From: an uncultured Flavobacteriaceae bacterium
GTDB taxonomy: Bacteria > Bacteroidota > Bacteroidia > Flavobacteriales > Flavobacteriaceae
Assembly (NCBI GenBank): GCA_947502635.1
Contig: CANNAN010000001.1
Location: forward strand, 186,001 to 250,000
Reading direction: 5' to 3'
Length of the DNA: 64,000 nucleotides
Under the pieces are notes generated by a model. The model did no database searches. It was not told the origin of the DNA and was given only the letters and a program-made list of their open reading frames with translations. This document shows positions 8,936-17,582 of the stretch, piece after piece; positions within the stretch are counted from its first letter, which is position 1; each line of letters begins with the position of its first letter. The position numbers and the translations under genes are program-made.

Positions 8936-9592
8936 TTAAATAAAACCTAATTTTTTTGCTTCTTTTACCAAATTAAAGTTTTCGTTGTTTTTAGTGCCTA
9001 ATAAGGTCTTTAATTTAGTTTTTCTTACTTCAATAGCTCTAGTTGATAACGGAATGTAATTTGATAAATCTTTAGTCTTTTCACCCATTGATAAGTGATA
9101 CAATATTTGCCTGTCAAAATCATCAATTGTTATTCTATTGGCATAAGTTTTACGGGTATAGCCCTCAATGGTTTTGCTATAAAATACTTTTCCTTTTAAA
9201 GCATCTATAACAGCGCTTTTTAAATCAATACCATCAATGTCAGATTTAATCATAAACCCTTCTGGGTGAATTTCATTAATAACATTCTGAATTCTGGCTT
9301 GATCTGTAACAGAGGTTAAAACTAATATTTTTGTATCAGGATATTCTTTTCTTATTAAAACGCCTAAATCTTCTCCACAAATAAAACGTTCGTTTTTCGA
9401 AATAGGAAGTTGAAGATCCAGAATAACTATTTGTATTTTAATGCGTCGAATTTTATGTATAGCCTCATCACAATTTTTAGCAAAAGTTACATTAAAGTTA
9501 ACATTAGTTATCTCGTTTAGTATGTTTTTATAAGCATTTGCTATGATAGCAGAATCTTCAATAATAAGTAGGTTAATGCTTATTTTGCTCAT
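8936..9592 (-). CDS. Orphan response regulator, receiver plus LuxR-type HTH
   Basis: A 218-residue protein with an N-terminal receiver domain: acidic pair Glu12-Asp13 in IIEDS, phospho-acceptor Asp59 in VILDLQLP, a Thr/Ser switch in LVLTSV, and Lys in FMIKSD. A C-terminal helix-turn-helix at about 150-200 (DRQILYHLSMGEKTKDLSNYIPLS) resembles the LuxR/NarL type. No histidine kinase gene is adjacent, so the partner is unknown. The receiver residues are intact, unlike those of the hybrid regulator at 17583-21311. Confidence 0.85.
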   Translation of the reverse strand: MSKISINLLIIEDSAIIANAYKNILNEITNVNFNVTFAKNCDEAIHKIRRIKIQIVILDLQLPISKNERFICGEDLGVLIRKEYPDTKILVLTSVTDQARIQNVINEIHPEGFMIKSDIDGIDLKSAVIDALKGKVFYSKTIEGYTRKTYANRITIDDFDRQILYHLSMGEKTKDLSNYIPLSTRAIEVRKTKLKTLLGTKNNENFNLVKEAKKLGFI

Positions 9593-9720
9593 GCGAGGGA
9601 ATTATTTTTAGTTCGACCTTCAAAAATATTGATTGTTTTCTGTAGTCTGATTTAATATAATCAAAAAATGTGGAAAAACCGCAATAAGTTAACAAATAAA
9701 AAGTATTCATTTGTACTTTG

Positions 9721-9812
9721 CTTATTAGTGGCAATAAGGGCTATTATATTGAATTCCATTCTTTAAGCAAAAGGTTGTTATGCAAGCCACTGAGTAATCG
9801 GTGGCTTTTTTA
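9721..9812 (+). ncRNA. Candidate small RNA or transcription attenuator
   Basis: A short transcript can be predicted between the TACTTTG element (9714-9720) and the terminator ending at 9812. AGTGGC at 9727-9732 can pair with GCCACT at 9786-9791. That pairing would use the 5' arm of the terminator (AAGCCAC, 9784-9790), so the two structures exclude each other, as in an attenuator. It may equally be a stand-alone sRNA. I cannot match it to a named RNA family. Confidence 0.4.
9784..9812 (+). terminator. Rho-independent terminator
   Basis: Stem AAGCCAC (9784-9790) pairs with GTGGCTT (9801-9807) around a ten-base loop, followed by a T-run. No protein gene ends just upstream on the plus strand, so it must end a non-coding transcript or act as an attenuator. 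Confidence 0.8.
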
Positions 9813-9984
9813 TAATCTGCTTCTGTTTTTAAATAAGTTGGACGAAATTTTGATTTTTAGGAAGGATGCTAAATGTTTATAATTGATCTTTAATGATTTA
9901 TAAATATAGCAGTTTTAAATAATGAGATGTAACAATTTAATGGTTTAAACGTCTTCTTTATATAAACCAATTAAAAATAACATC

Positions 9985-10242
9985 ATGGAATTATTATTAA
10001 CAGATCAAGATTTAGAACCATTACCTGAGTCCAACACGTTTTCTCAACATGCTAAGCCAGAAGGCATATTAAATTCTAACTATAAGAAATTAGTAAAGAA
10101 GAATTTAAGTAACATAACTTCACAATCTCTTTTTGGGATGAAACAACGTTTGAAAAGTAGTCGATATAGATTTACTTCAGGTGCAGAAACTATTTTAAAA
10201 GTATCTGCTTTTATGACTATTATCATTGCAATCTTTTCTTAA
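9985..10242 (+). CDS. Small protein with C-terminal membrane segment, unknown function
   Basis: An 85-residue protein with a polar, basic body followed by one hydrophobic segment at the extreme C-terminus (ILKVSAFMTIIIAIFS). This is a tail-anchor-like layout with the N-terminus presumably in the cytoplasm. I do not recognise the family. It starts with ATG about 170 bases after the terminator of the candidate RNA. A second small protein of the same size and layout follows at 10474. Confidence 0.6.
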   Translation: MELLLTDQDLEPLPESNTFSQHAKPEGILNSNYKKLVKKNLSNITSQSLFGMKQRLKSSRYRFTSGAETILKVSAFMTIIIAIFS

Positions 10243-10473
10243 GTAAACACTTTTTTATAAAAACTGTAACATTTTTATAAAAAATACTACATATACATAA
10301 AGCAGCTTTTTACGATTGTTAACTGATGATCTTTTGAGCTAATCTCAAAATAATCTTTTATATTTTTTGAATTGAATTTCGATAGACTTGTTTTATTGGA
10401 CAGTCAATTTATTGTAACCACTTAAAGTATATTGAATGTATTTCAATAAAATGTTTTTTAAATATTAGAAACC

Positions 10474-10734
10474 ATGGGAGGAGAAGGATCTATGATGGCA
10501 GCTATTAATTCTTTAAAGAATAATAGAAGCCTTTTATCAAAAAGAAAAGAAAAAGGAGCTTTAGAAGGTAGTTACGCTAATGTTAAATTGGCAGAATTTC
10601 CAAAAGCAATCCCAGAACAACTAAAAGAAATTAGAAATAAAACTATAAAAGAAAACAAAAAGGCTAAAGTCAAAATAATGTCATGCTTTATATTGTTCCT
10701 AATTTTAATATCGACTTTTATATATTTGATATAA
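10474..10734 (+). CDS. Small MGGEGSM-type protein with C-terminal membrane segment
   Basis: An 86-residue protein starting MGGEGSMMAAINSLKNN, a start I recall from small uncharacterised flavobacterial proteins. A lysine-rich middle follows, then one C-terminal hydrophobic helix (IMSCFILFLILISTFIYLI). The layout again looks tail-anchored. It is separated by 231 A+T-rich bases from the previous small gene and followed at once by a hairpin terminator. The function is unknown. Confidence 0.7.
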   Translation: MGGEGSMMAAINSLKNNRSLLSKRKEKGALEGSYANVKLAEFPKAIPEQLKEIRNKTIKENKKAKVKIMSCFILFLILISTFIYLI

Positions 10735-10736
10735 TA

Positions 10737-10763
10737 AAAAAGCAGCTTATTAGCTGCTCTTTA
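10737..10763. terminator. Hairpin terminator between convergent genes
   Basis: AGCAGC (10741-10746) pairs with GCTGCT (10753-10758) around TTATTA. A-rich and T-rich flanks on the two sides would let it work in both directions, for the small gene at 10474 and for the phosphoesterase gene at 10792. Confidence 0.7.
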
Positions 10764-10791
10764 TTATCATAACTTAATTTTTAAATTCTAG

Positions 10792-12585
10792 TTATTCTTT
10801 CAATAAGCATTCCTGTATTTTATGAAATATTTCTGTATTCTCATAGACACCTGAAAACAAATATGATTGTGGACCATAAGCAAAAACAGGGACCATAGTT
10901 CCTGTATGATCATGTGTTGTGAAATCTCCTTCTATAATATGATTTTTTAGGTTTCCTTGCGGAATACTAAAACCAGAGGTTTCATGATCTGCTGTGATAA
11001 GTACTAATGTACTGGGGTTTTTGTCGGCAAACTTAAGAGCTTCAGTTATAGCTTTATCAAAATCGATAGTTTCAGATATTATTCCAGCAATATTATTACT
11101 GTGTCCAAAACTATCAATTTGAGCAGCTTCTACCATTAAAAAAAAGGGTTTGTTTTTTTTCTTTAAAAATTGAAGCCCATATTTGGTAGCATCAGCAAGC
11201 ATATTTCCTCTGCCATCCATTACAGAAGAAATACTTTTATTAGAAACTAAAACACCAATTTTATCTTGTTGGTTTGTGTTTATGTTTTCAATAGATGGTA
11301 GTAGTTTGAATTTTTGGTTTAAAGCCGTGTTTTTAAAATGAAAACCGCCGCCTCCTACAAACAAATTCAGTTTGCTATGAATAAGGTCATTAGCTATGTT
11401 TTTAATATCAGATCGATCTACCTGATGCGCATAAAATGATGCGGGCGTCGCACCAGTAATTTCATCTGTAGTGATACATCCAGTAGAAAACCCACGATTA
11501 TGTAATATTTCTGTGATATTATTTATTGGTTCTCCATTGGTATTTGTGCCAATAGCTCTGTTATTTGTTTTTACTCCTGTAGCAAAAGCGGTTCCGCTAG
11601 CAGCTGAGTCTGTAATAAAATCGTCTGCAGATTGTGTTTTTATTAACCCAATACTTTTTAATTGAGTTAAGGATAGTTGACCATTATTAGCTAAAACAGC
11701 AGAAGATATTTGAGTTAAACCATTACCGTCTCCAATTAAGAATATGATATTTTTTACAGGCAGTTGTTTTTGATCTGATTTAAAACTTGGGGTATATACT
11801 TCTGAAAATGTAGTTGATGTTACTAATCTATTAGAAAAAGACTCAACATAATTAACACACTTGTATGGTTTATCTGTATTTATAATATCTACACCTAATT
11901 CTAAGAAAACTTTCCAGGCAGATTTAGAATCTGGTGTTCCCCAAAAACGAAAGGGTTTTTTAGTTGTTTTTGCTTTAGAGATAATAGTTGTTACTTGATC
12001 ATAGTCTTTATGTGTTAATCTGCCTTTTCCATTCCAATTAGAGTATGTTTTAAAATCTAAACTAATCATAGCAACTTTTTCCCAATTAACAGACATTGCA
12101 GGTTTTTCTGCTTTTTGCCAATCGAAGAAAATAAAATCAGGATATTTATTATAATCTTTAGCTAAGGGTCTATTTCCAGATATAATTATTTTAATGTTTT
12201 TGTTATTAATTATTGAAGGGTAACTTTTTAGTACCGTAATAAGTTTGTTTAATGTTGTAATAGCTTCCGATTTAATATCAATCAATAAGTATAGTGATTG
12301 ATGTTCTCGGTGTTTCATTTTCAATGCTATTTTTAGAGGTTTTAAGTATAAAGATTCAATAGTTCTTTCTTGCTCTATTTCATTTTTACTATGTGCAACG
12401 TATAGGTTGTGCTTTTGCAAGAAAACATCAATTTCTATTGAATTAGCTCCACTAGTTAAAGCTCCCCAAAAAGGGATGTCCTGTTTATAATCATTATGGG
12501 AATGTATGTAGGTGTTTTGTGAAACTAATAAATTGGATGCTATTAAAATTAATAGGCTTAGAAGTATTTTAAAATTTGATAACAT
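10792..12585 (-). CDS. Fused PI-PLC/GDPD-like domain and alkaline phosphatase, secreted
   Basis: A 597-residue two-domain enzyme with a Sec signal peptide (about 1-22). Residues about 25-255 form a TIM-barrel phosphodiesterase of the PI-PLC/GDPD superfamily: HSHNDY (His28, His30), IEID (Glu51, Asp53) and AHS (His65). Residues about 277-597 are an alkaline phosphatase: metal ligand Asp286 in IGDG, nucleophile Ser327 in TDSAASG, then MVEAAQID, ITADHETSG and THDHTGT for the other metal ligands. The fusion suggests hydrolysis of a phosphodiester, then release of phosphate from the monoester, in the periplasm or at the surface. It follows susD in the same orientation, which implies a job on substrate brought in by SusCD. 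The natural substrate is unknown. Confidence 0.85.
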   Translation of the reverse strand: MLSNFKILLSLLILIASNLLVSQNTYIHSHNDYKQDIPFWGALTSGANSIEIDVFLQKHNLYVAHSKNEIEQERTIESLYLKPLKIALKMKHREHQSLYLLIDIKSEAITTLNKLITVLKSYPSIINNKNIKIIISGNRPLAKDYNKYPDFIFFDWQKAEKPAMSVNWEKVAMISLDFKTYSNWNGKGRLTHKDYDQVTTIISKAKTTKKPFRFWGTPDSKSAWKVFLELGVDIINTDKPYKCVNYVESFSNRLVTSTTFSEVYTPSFKSDQKQLPVKNIIFLIGDGNGLTQISSAVLANNGQLSLTQLKSIGLIKTQSADDFITDSAASGTAFATGVKTNNRAIGTNTNGEPINNITEILHNRGFSTGCITTDEITGATPASFYAHQVDRSDIKNIANDLIHSKLNLFVGGGGFHFKNTALNQKFKLLPSIENINTNQQDKIGVLVSNKSISSVMDGRGNMLADATKYGLQFLKKKNKPFFLMVEAAQIDSFGHSNNIAGIISETIDFDKAITEALKFADKNPSTLVLITADHETSGFSIPQGNLKNHIIEGDFTTHDHTGTMVPVFAYGPQSYLFSGVYENTEIFHKIQECLLKE

Positions 12586-12638
12586 AGGTTTTTATTAAAC
12601 GATGGTTATGGAACTATTTTGAATTGAAGAAAAAATAA

Positions 12639-12665
12639 AGGGGTTATTAAAATGTTATAACCCCT
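12639..12665 (-). terminator. Terminator or attenuator between susD and the phosphoesterase gene
   Basis: GGGGTTAT (12640-12647) pairs with ATAACCCC (12657-12664). Read on the minus strand the hairpin is followed by a T-rich run, so it should end or reduce transcription coming from susD before the phosphoesterase gene. Confidence 0.7.
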
Positions 12666-12703
12666 CTATAAACAAACTAATTAAAAAAACTAACTCAATT
12701 TTT

Positions 12704-14296
12704 TTACCATCCTTTATTTTGTGGTATTCCAGAAGATTCTATTACTGCATTTGGTATTGGCCAAACATGCATAACATCTGGGTTGAAATTTCTTGCTGGC
12801 CAAACTTCCTGAATTGTATAAGGAGAATCTGGATCTGCTCTGTCTGTATGTATTCTTCCATGGAGTGGTTGTGCATAGGTGCTTTCAGCATCTCCCCAGC
12901 GAATCAAATCGAAATGTCTATTGGCAAATTCTCCAGCTAATTCTACACGCCTCTCTTGTTTTAAATCATCCATTGTAGCATTAGTTATAGGGGTTAAACC
13001 TGCTCTTTCTCTTATCATATTTAAAGGAATATCTCCATTTTGACCTTGCATAATTAACGCTTCTGCTTTTATCAATAAAATTTCAGCATAACGTAAAAGA
13101 GGCACATTGTAATCTGTTGTTGGGTTATCTCCATTAGAGTTTACGGTACTTCCAACAGCATCTGCAAATTGGAACTCGTACATGTACTTATTGAATTGAA
13201 ACCCTGATAGTGAATTTTCAGATTGGTATCTTTTGGTTTCTCCAAAATATTGGAACTCGTCACCAAACTTTAAAATTGTAACACCTCTTCTAACATCTGT
13301 AGCTTCAAATGCATCGTATAATTCAGCTGTTGGCTGGAAATATCCCCATCCATTATATTTACCCCATCCTTTATTTTCTAACATCACGCCTGTTAGAATG
13401 CTTCCTCCGTCTTCACTAGAGTTCGCAGACCAAATGTATTCACTGCTCCAATCACTTAAAGAGCTGTGTAACATTCTATAATCTAAAGCGGGGTTATTCG
13501 TTTTTACTAGTGTTCTTCCAGAACCAGAGTTGGTAACAGCATCACTATATGTAACAGCATCTTTGTATTTAGAGCTGTCGTATTGTGCCCAATATAAATA
13601 TGTTTTTGCCAAATATGCTAGAGCAGCGTCTTTGTGTGCTCTTCCGTAATCATCAGAACTATAATTTGTAAATAATGGTAACAAATCGGCTGCTTTTTTT
13701 AAATCTTCAGCAATTTGAGCATAATTATCAACAACACTAGCTGGGCGTAAAAAACTACTTGCAGGATCATCCATATTATCAACAGTTATAATTGGAACAC
13801 CACCATTAGTTGTATTATCTCCATAGGTGTGAGCTACCCAAAAATGACTAAACCCACGCATAAAATAAGCTTCTCCTAATATTCTGTTTTTTAAATTTTC
13901 ATTAATCTCCATATTGGGCACATTTGCCAATACATCATTTGCTCTACGAATAACCTTATAAGTATGTATATATATATTGCTAAAAGCACCTTCATCTCCA
14001 GTTAAATTAAAATTCTTGGCATTATCTGCATACGATTTTATTCGTCCAGTTATCATATCATCAGAAGCATTCATGTACCAGAAAAACCCTCTGCCAAATA
14101 CATCTTGAGATTTCATTTCAGAATATAAACTATTTGATGCTTGTATGGCGTCTTGTTCCGATCTCCAAAAGTTCCCTGAAGATACACTGCCTATTGGTTC
14201 TAGGTTTGTAAAGTCATCAGAACACGAAACTATTCCTAATATGGTCACAGTTATAAATAATGTAACCATTGCAAATTTTATAATTATTTTTTTCAT
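12704..14296 (-). CDS. susD: SusD/RagB-family outer-membrane nutrient-binding lipoprotein
   Basis: A 530-residue lipoprotein with a signal peptide ending in a lipobox Cys near residue 25 (GIVSCSDDF). SusD signatures are visible: an N-terminal YSEM/FFWYMN region, the TPR-like middle (AYLAKTYLYWAQY), ALIMQGQNG, RRVELAGEFANRHFDLIRWGD, and a C-terminal PIPNAVIESSGIPQNKGW close. SusD forms the lid of the SusC transporter and captures ligand at the cell surface. susC lies 29 bases upstream in the same orientation, as expected of a pair. No sugar-specific enzyme is nearby, so a sugar ligand should not be assumed. Confidence 0.95.
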   Translation of the reverse strand: MKKIIIKFAMVTLFITVTILGIVSCSDDFTNLEPIGSVSSGNFWRSEQDAIQASNSLYSEMKSQDVFGRGFFWYMNASDDMITGRIKSYADNAKNFNLTGDEGAFSNIYIHTYKVIRRANDVLANVPNMEINENLKNRILGEAYFMRGFSHFWVAHTYGDNTTNGGVPIITVDNMDDPASSFLRPASVVDNYAQIAEDLKKAADLLPLFTNYSSDDYGRAHKDAALAYLAKTYLYWAQYDSSKYKDAVTYSDAVTNSGSGRTLVKTNNPALDYRMLHSSLSDWSSEYIWSANSSEDGGSILTGVMLENKGWGKYNGWGYFQPTAELYDAFEATDVRRGVTILKFGDEFQYFGETKRYQSENSLSGFQFNKYMYEFQFADAVGSTVNSNGDNPTTDYNVPLLRYAEILLIKAEALIMQGQNGDIPLNMIRERAGLTPITNATMDDLKQERRVELAGEFANRHFDLIRWGDAESTYAQPLHGRIHTDRADPDSPYTIQEVWPARNFNPDVMHVWPIPNAVIESSGIPQNKGW

Positions 14297-14325
14297 TTTT
14301 ATGATCTATTTTAATGGTCTTTATT

Positions 14326-17300
14326 CTATAATTTTAAAGATAAACCTGTTGTAAAAGTTTTTGATAATGGGTATTTAGCGACATCTAATCCTTTTCCGCC
14401 AACTTCAGGATCCATTCCAGAATAATCAGTAATAGTAAATAGGTTTTCTGCAGAGAAATATATACGTAAAGAAGAATTTTCTATTAGTCTGTTCATCATT
14501 TTGACAGGAAGACTATAGCCTATCGTTATATTTTTTAACCTAAGGTAGGATGCATTTTCTAAGTACCAACTGGAGTTTCTTCCAAAGTTATTATTGTTAT
14601 CACTTCTTGAAATTCTAGGAATATCAGTATTAGTATTACTAGGTGTCCATGCGTTTAATACTCTGTTATCTAAGTTATACCCTTGTAAAGCGGCATTATA
14701 GGTGGTGTATTTATAACCATTAAATGCTTTAGAGCCGCTAACACCTTGAAAAATCATGTTCATATCAAAGCCCTTATAGTCTAAATTAAAAGCAAAATTA
14801 TATGTCAAATTTGGCTGATAACTTCCCATATGTACTCTATCATCATCATTGATATCTCCATCGTTATTCGTGTCCTGAAATTTAAAATCTCCAGGTACAG
14901 CATTAGGTTGAATTAAGTTGCCATCTTTAACATGCGCATCTATTTCTGCTTGATTTTGAAAAATTCCTAAATAAGGGATTAAGTAATTTGAAAATAATTC
15001 TTCACCAATTTCAGATCTGAAAGGTCTTAAGACACCGCCTCTAACCCAATGGTCATCATTGTTATTAGGTAATACAAAATTAGATCCACTTTCACTATAG
15101 CCGTCTAAATTAACAACTTCATTATTTAATAAGGCAAAGGCATTGGCACGAATACTATAATTAAAAGCTCCAATGTTATTCTTGTAATTAATTGCAAATT
15201 CTAGTCCTTGATTTAAAACTTCACCACCATTTACCTGTGCTGGGTTTAAACCAATGTGTGGGTCTCTCGCGCCAGGTAATAGCATATCTTTGGTTCTTTT
15301 TTCAAAATAGTCAACTACAAAAGATAGCGAGTTATTTAATAATGATGCATCTAAACCTAAATTAATAGACTCTGATGTTTCCCATGTTAAGTTTTTATTT
15401 GATTGCAATTCTTGAAAAAGAGACTTGTCATTTAGAGCACCATCTTCTCCTATAATTTCATCTCTGGCTCTTAATGGTACGTTAAAGGAATACCAGTTTA
15501 CCGAATTAATATTTCCTATTTGACCCCAAGAAGCTCTGAATTTTAAATCATTTATAAGGTTGCTTTTAAAGAATGCCTCATTAGAAATCTTCCATCCTAA
15601 GGTTGCTGAATAGAATACATCCGATTGATTGTCTAAAAAGAGCCTTGATGTTTCATCACGTCTAACGCTACCACTAGCAAAATATTTATTATTATAATTA
15701 TACATTAATCGACCTATTACAGATGTTAAAGCATCTTCATGTGCAGCCGATTGAGGGTTTCTTATAATATTAGCGTTTCCTAAATATTGATTAAAACTGT
15801 CTTCCGAACTGAATCCTTCTCCTCTTTGACTTAAAAACTCAAAATCTTTAAATTGAGAAGAATACACTGCTGTGAGATCTAAGTTGTGTCTTCCAAAGGA
15901 TTTTTTATACATTAATTGATTTTCCCAAATCCATCTGTTAGTTGTCGCATTACTTTGTGTTAATGAATTGGTTAGGTTTGTTCTTCCTAGTTCTGGTCTT
16001 ATAGGTACAAACCGTTTACTTTGATCATGAGAAACAGAATATGTAAAGTTTGTTTTAAAGTTTAACCCATTAATAATTTCATAATCTAAATATACATTGG
16101 CATTTATGTAGGTAGATGGCCTTTTATCTGAGGGAGCTAATAATAACGCCATAGGATTGTAAACATCACCATAAGCACCTGCGAAGTTAATAAGATTAAA
16201 AGGTGCTACACCATGAAATTGTCCTTCTTCATCATAAACAGGAGCTGCAGATGGCATATAAATGGCATTAATAATAGTTCCTGAATAACCACTTTTAGTA
16301 TTGGTTCCAACAGCGTTATTTTGTGAAAAGTAAATGTTCTCTCCAATAGTTAAGCTTTCTGAAAGATCAAAATCAGATTTTACTCTAAAGGAGTAGCGCT
16401 CAAAGTCTGTTCCTTGTAGTACGCCTTCTGTTGTGTTGTAACTAAAAGATGTAAGATAGTTATATCCATCTCCAGCACCACTAATATTTGCATTTAGATT
16501 TGTTGTAACTGCCGATCTGAAAATTTCATCTACCCAATTGGTTCTTGTTTCTTGTCCCCATGGATTTTGTGCAGCATCATGAGCAGACATACTTGGAACA
16601 CCTGCATTAGAGGTAGCCATATTATAAACATTAGCTTGTTGCTCTGCATCTAAAGCTGTAGGTAAGTTGGTGGCTTTTTTGAATCCAGTATACGTATCAA
16701 TAGAAACTCTAGGTTTTCCTATTTTTCCTTTTTTTGTTTCAATAACGATAACACCAGAGCTAGCTAATGCTCCATAAATAGAAGCCGCAGCAGCATCTTT
16801 TAAAACAGAAACGGAAGCAATGTCATTTGGGTTTATAGCAGGACCGTAATAAGGCACACCATCAACAACTATGAGAACACTTTCTGAATTAGGATTTATA
16901 GAGCCTAAGCCTCTAATTGATACTTTTCCTGCAGAAGTAGGATCTCCGCCGTTTTGTAATACAGTAACACCCGGTATATTTCCTTGTAAAAAGTCTGATA
17001 GATTAGATACTGGTCTGCTAGAGATCGTTTCAATATCTTCAACTTTAGAAATGGCAGAGGTAATATCGCCTTTTTTAGCAGAGCCATAACCAATAAGCAG
17101 AACCTCATCTAAAGCACTTATTAATTCATCTAATTGTACATTAATCGTTGCACTACCATTGTAGTTTAATTCTTTAGAAGCATAACCCATAGCAGAAAAA
17201 GATATAACACCACTAGTGTCACTAATTTGTAAGCTAAAACTACCATCAAAATCTGTTGATACTCCTAAACTAGTTTGGTTATTAGGAATTATGGTTACTC

Positions 17301-17415
17301 CAGGGATAGGCATGCCATCAATTGATGTTACCGTTCCCTTAATTGTTGTTTGCGCATAAGTAAAGGATATGAATCCTAAACTAAATAGAAACAAAAAAGT
17401 CATTTTTTTTATCAT
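14326..17415 (-). CDS. susC: SusC/RagA-family TonB-dependent outer-membrane transporter
   Basis: A 1029-residue protein. After the signal peptide (about 1-21) comes a carboxypeptidase-D-regulatory-like domain (about 24-105), then a TonB-box-like stretch and the plug domain with SVLKDAAAASIYGALASSGVIVIETKKGK, here read in shorter blocks such as DAAAASIYGALASSGV. The 22-strand barrel fills the rest, with the SusC signatures DNRVLNAW and NASYLRLKNITIGYSLP near the C-terminus. It should import a ligand caught by SusD, powered by TonB-ExbBD. It lies between the regulator and susD on one strand. Confidence 0.95.
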   Translation of the reverse strand: MIKKMTFLFLFSLGFISFTYAQTTIKGTVTSIDGMPIPGVTIIPNNQTSLGVSTDFDGSFSLQISDTSGVISFSAMGYASKELNYNGSATINVQLDELISALDEVLLIGYGSAKKGDITSAISKVEDIETISSRPVSNLSDFLQGNIPGVTVLQNGGDPTSAGKVSIRGLGSINPNSESVLIVVDGVPYYGPAINPNDIASVSVLKDAAAASIYGALASSGVIVIETKKGKIGKPRVSIDTYTGFKKATNLPTALDAEQQANVYNMATSNAGVPSMSAHDAAQNPWGQETRTNWVDEIFRSAVTTNLNANISGAGDGYNYLTSFSYNTTEGVLQGTDFERYSFRVKSDFDLSESLTIGENIYFSQNNAVGTNTKSGYSGTIINAIYMPSAAPVYDEEGQFHGVAPFNLINFAGAYGDVYNPMALLLAPSDKRPSTYINANVYLDYEIINGLNFKTNFTYSVSHDQSKRFVPIRPELGRTNLTNSLTQSNATTNRWIWENQLMYKKSFGRHNLDLTAVYSSQFKDFEFLSQRGEGFSSEDSFNQYLGNANIIRNPQSAAHEDALTSVIGRLMYNYNNKYFASGSVRRDETSRLFLDNQSDVFYSATLGWKISNEAFFKSNLINDLKFRASWGQIGNINSVNWYSFNVPLRARDEIIGEDGALNDKSLFQELQSNKNLTWETSESINLGLDASLLNNSLSFVVDYFEKRTKDMLLPGARDPHIGLNPAQVNGGEVLNQGLEFAINYKNNIGAFNYSIRANAFALLNNEVVNLDGYSESGSNFVLPNNNDDHWVRGGVLRPFRSEIGEELFSNYLIPYLGIFQNQAEIDAHVKDGNLIQPNAVPGDFKFQDTNNDGDINDDDRVHMGSYQPNLTYNFAFNLDYKGFDMNMIFQGVSGSKAFNGYKYTTYNAALQGYNLDNRVLNAWTPSNTNTDIPRISRSDNNNNFGRNSSWYLENASYLRLKNITIGYSLPVKMMNRLIENSSLRIYFSAENLFTITDYSGMDPEVGGKGLDVAKYPLSKTFTTGLSLKL

Positions 17416-17440
17416 GTTAAATTGTTTTTTTGGGTTTGTT

Positions 17441-17448
17441 CAAATGTA
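17441..17448 (-). promoter_or_regulatory. Putative -7 box (TACATTTG) for susC-susD
   Basis: An exact TAnnTTTG match on the minus strand, 25 bases before the susC start, in the 167-base gap between the regulator and susC. No consensus -33 is visible, which would fit an activator-dependent promoter driven by the AraC domain of the neighbouring regulator. Confidence 0.5.
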
Positions 17449-17582
17449 TTAGATAAGCTATGGATTAGGGGGTGAAATTGTTTCATGAGGGCACACAAAT
17501 CTTTCAAATTATGTGATAGAATATTAAAAAAAACAGCACTTTTATTACAGTAACATTATGGTAACATTGGAGAGACCTGGTC

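Larger units (their letters stand above)
9593..9984. other. 392-base gene-free region holding a candidate small RNA or leader
   Basis: No ORF of convincing length is seen. The region contains a weak promoter-like TACTTTG (9714-9720), a segment of about 85 bases with competing pairings, and a strong Rho-independent terminator (9784-9812). About 170 A+T-rich bases follow before the small gene at 9985. Confidence 0.6.

Noticed and set aside
17540-17582. Small palindrome AGACCTGGTCT and repeated GTAACATT before the regulator stop
   Set aside because: Too short, and without a T-run on the minus strand right after it, so neither a terminator nor an operator can be supported.
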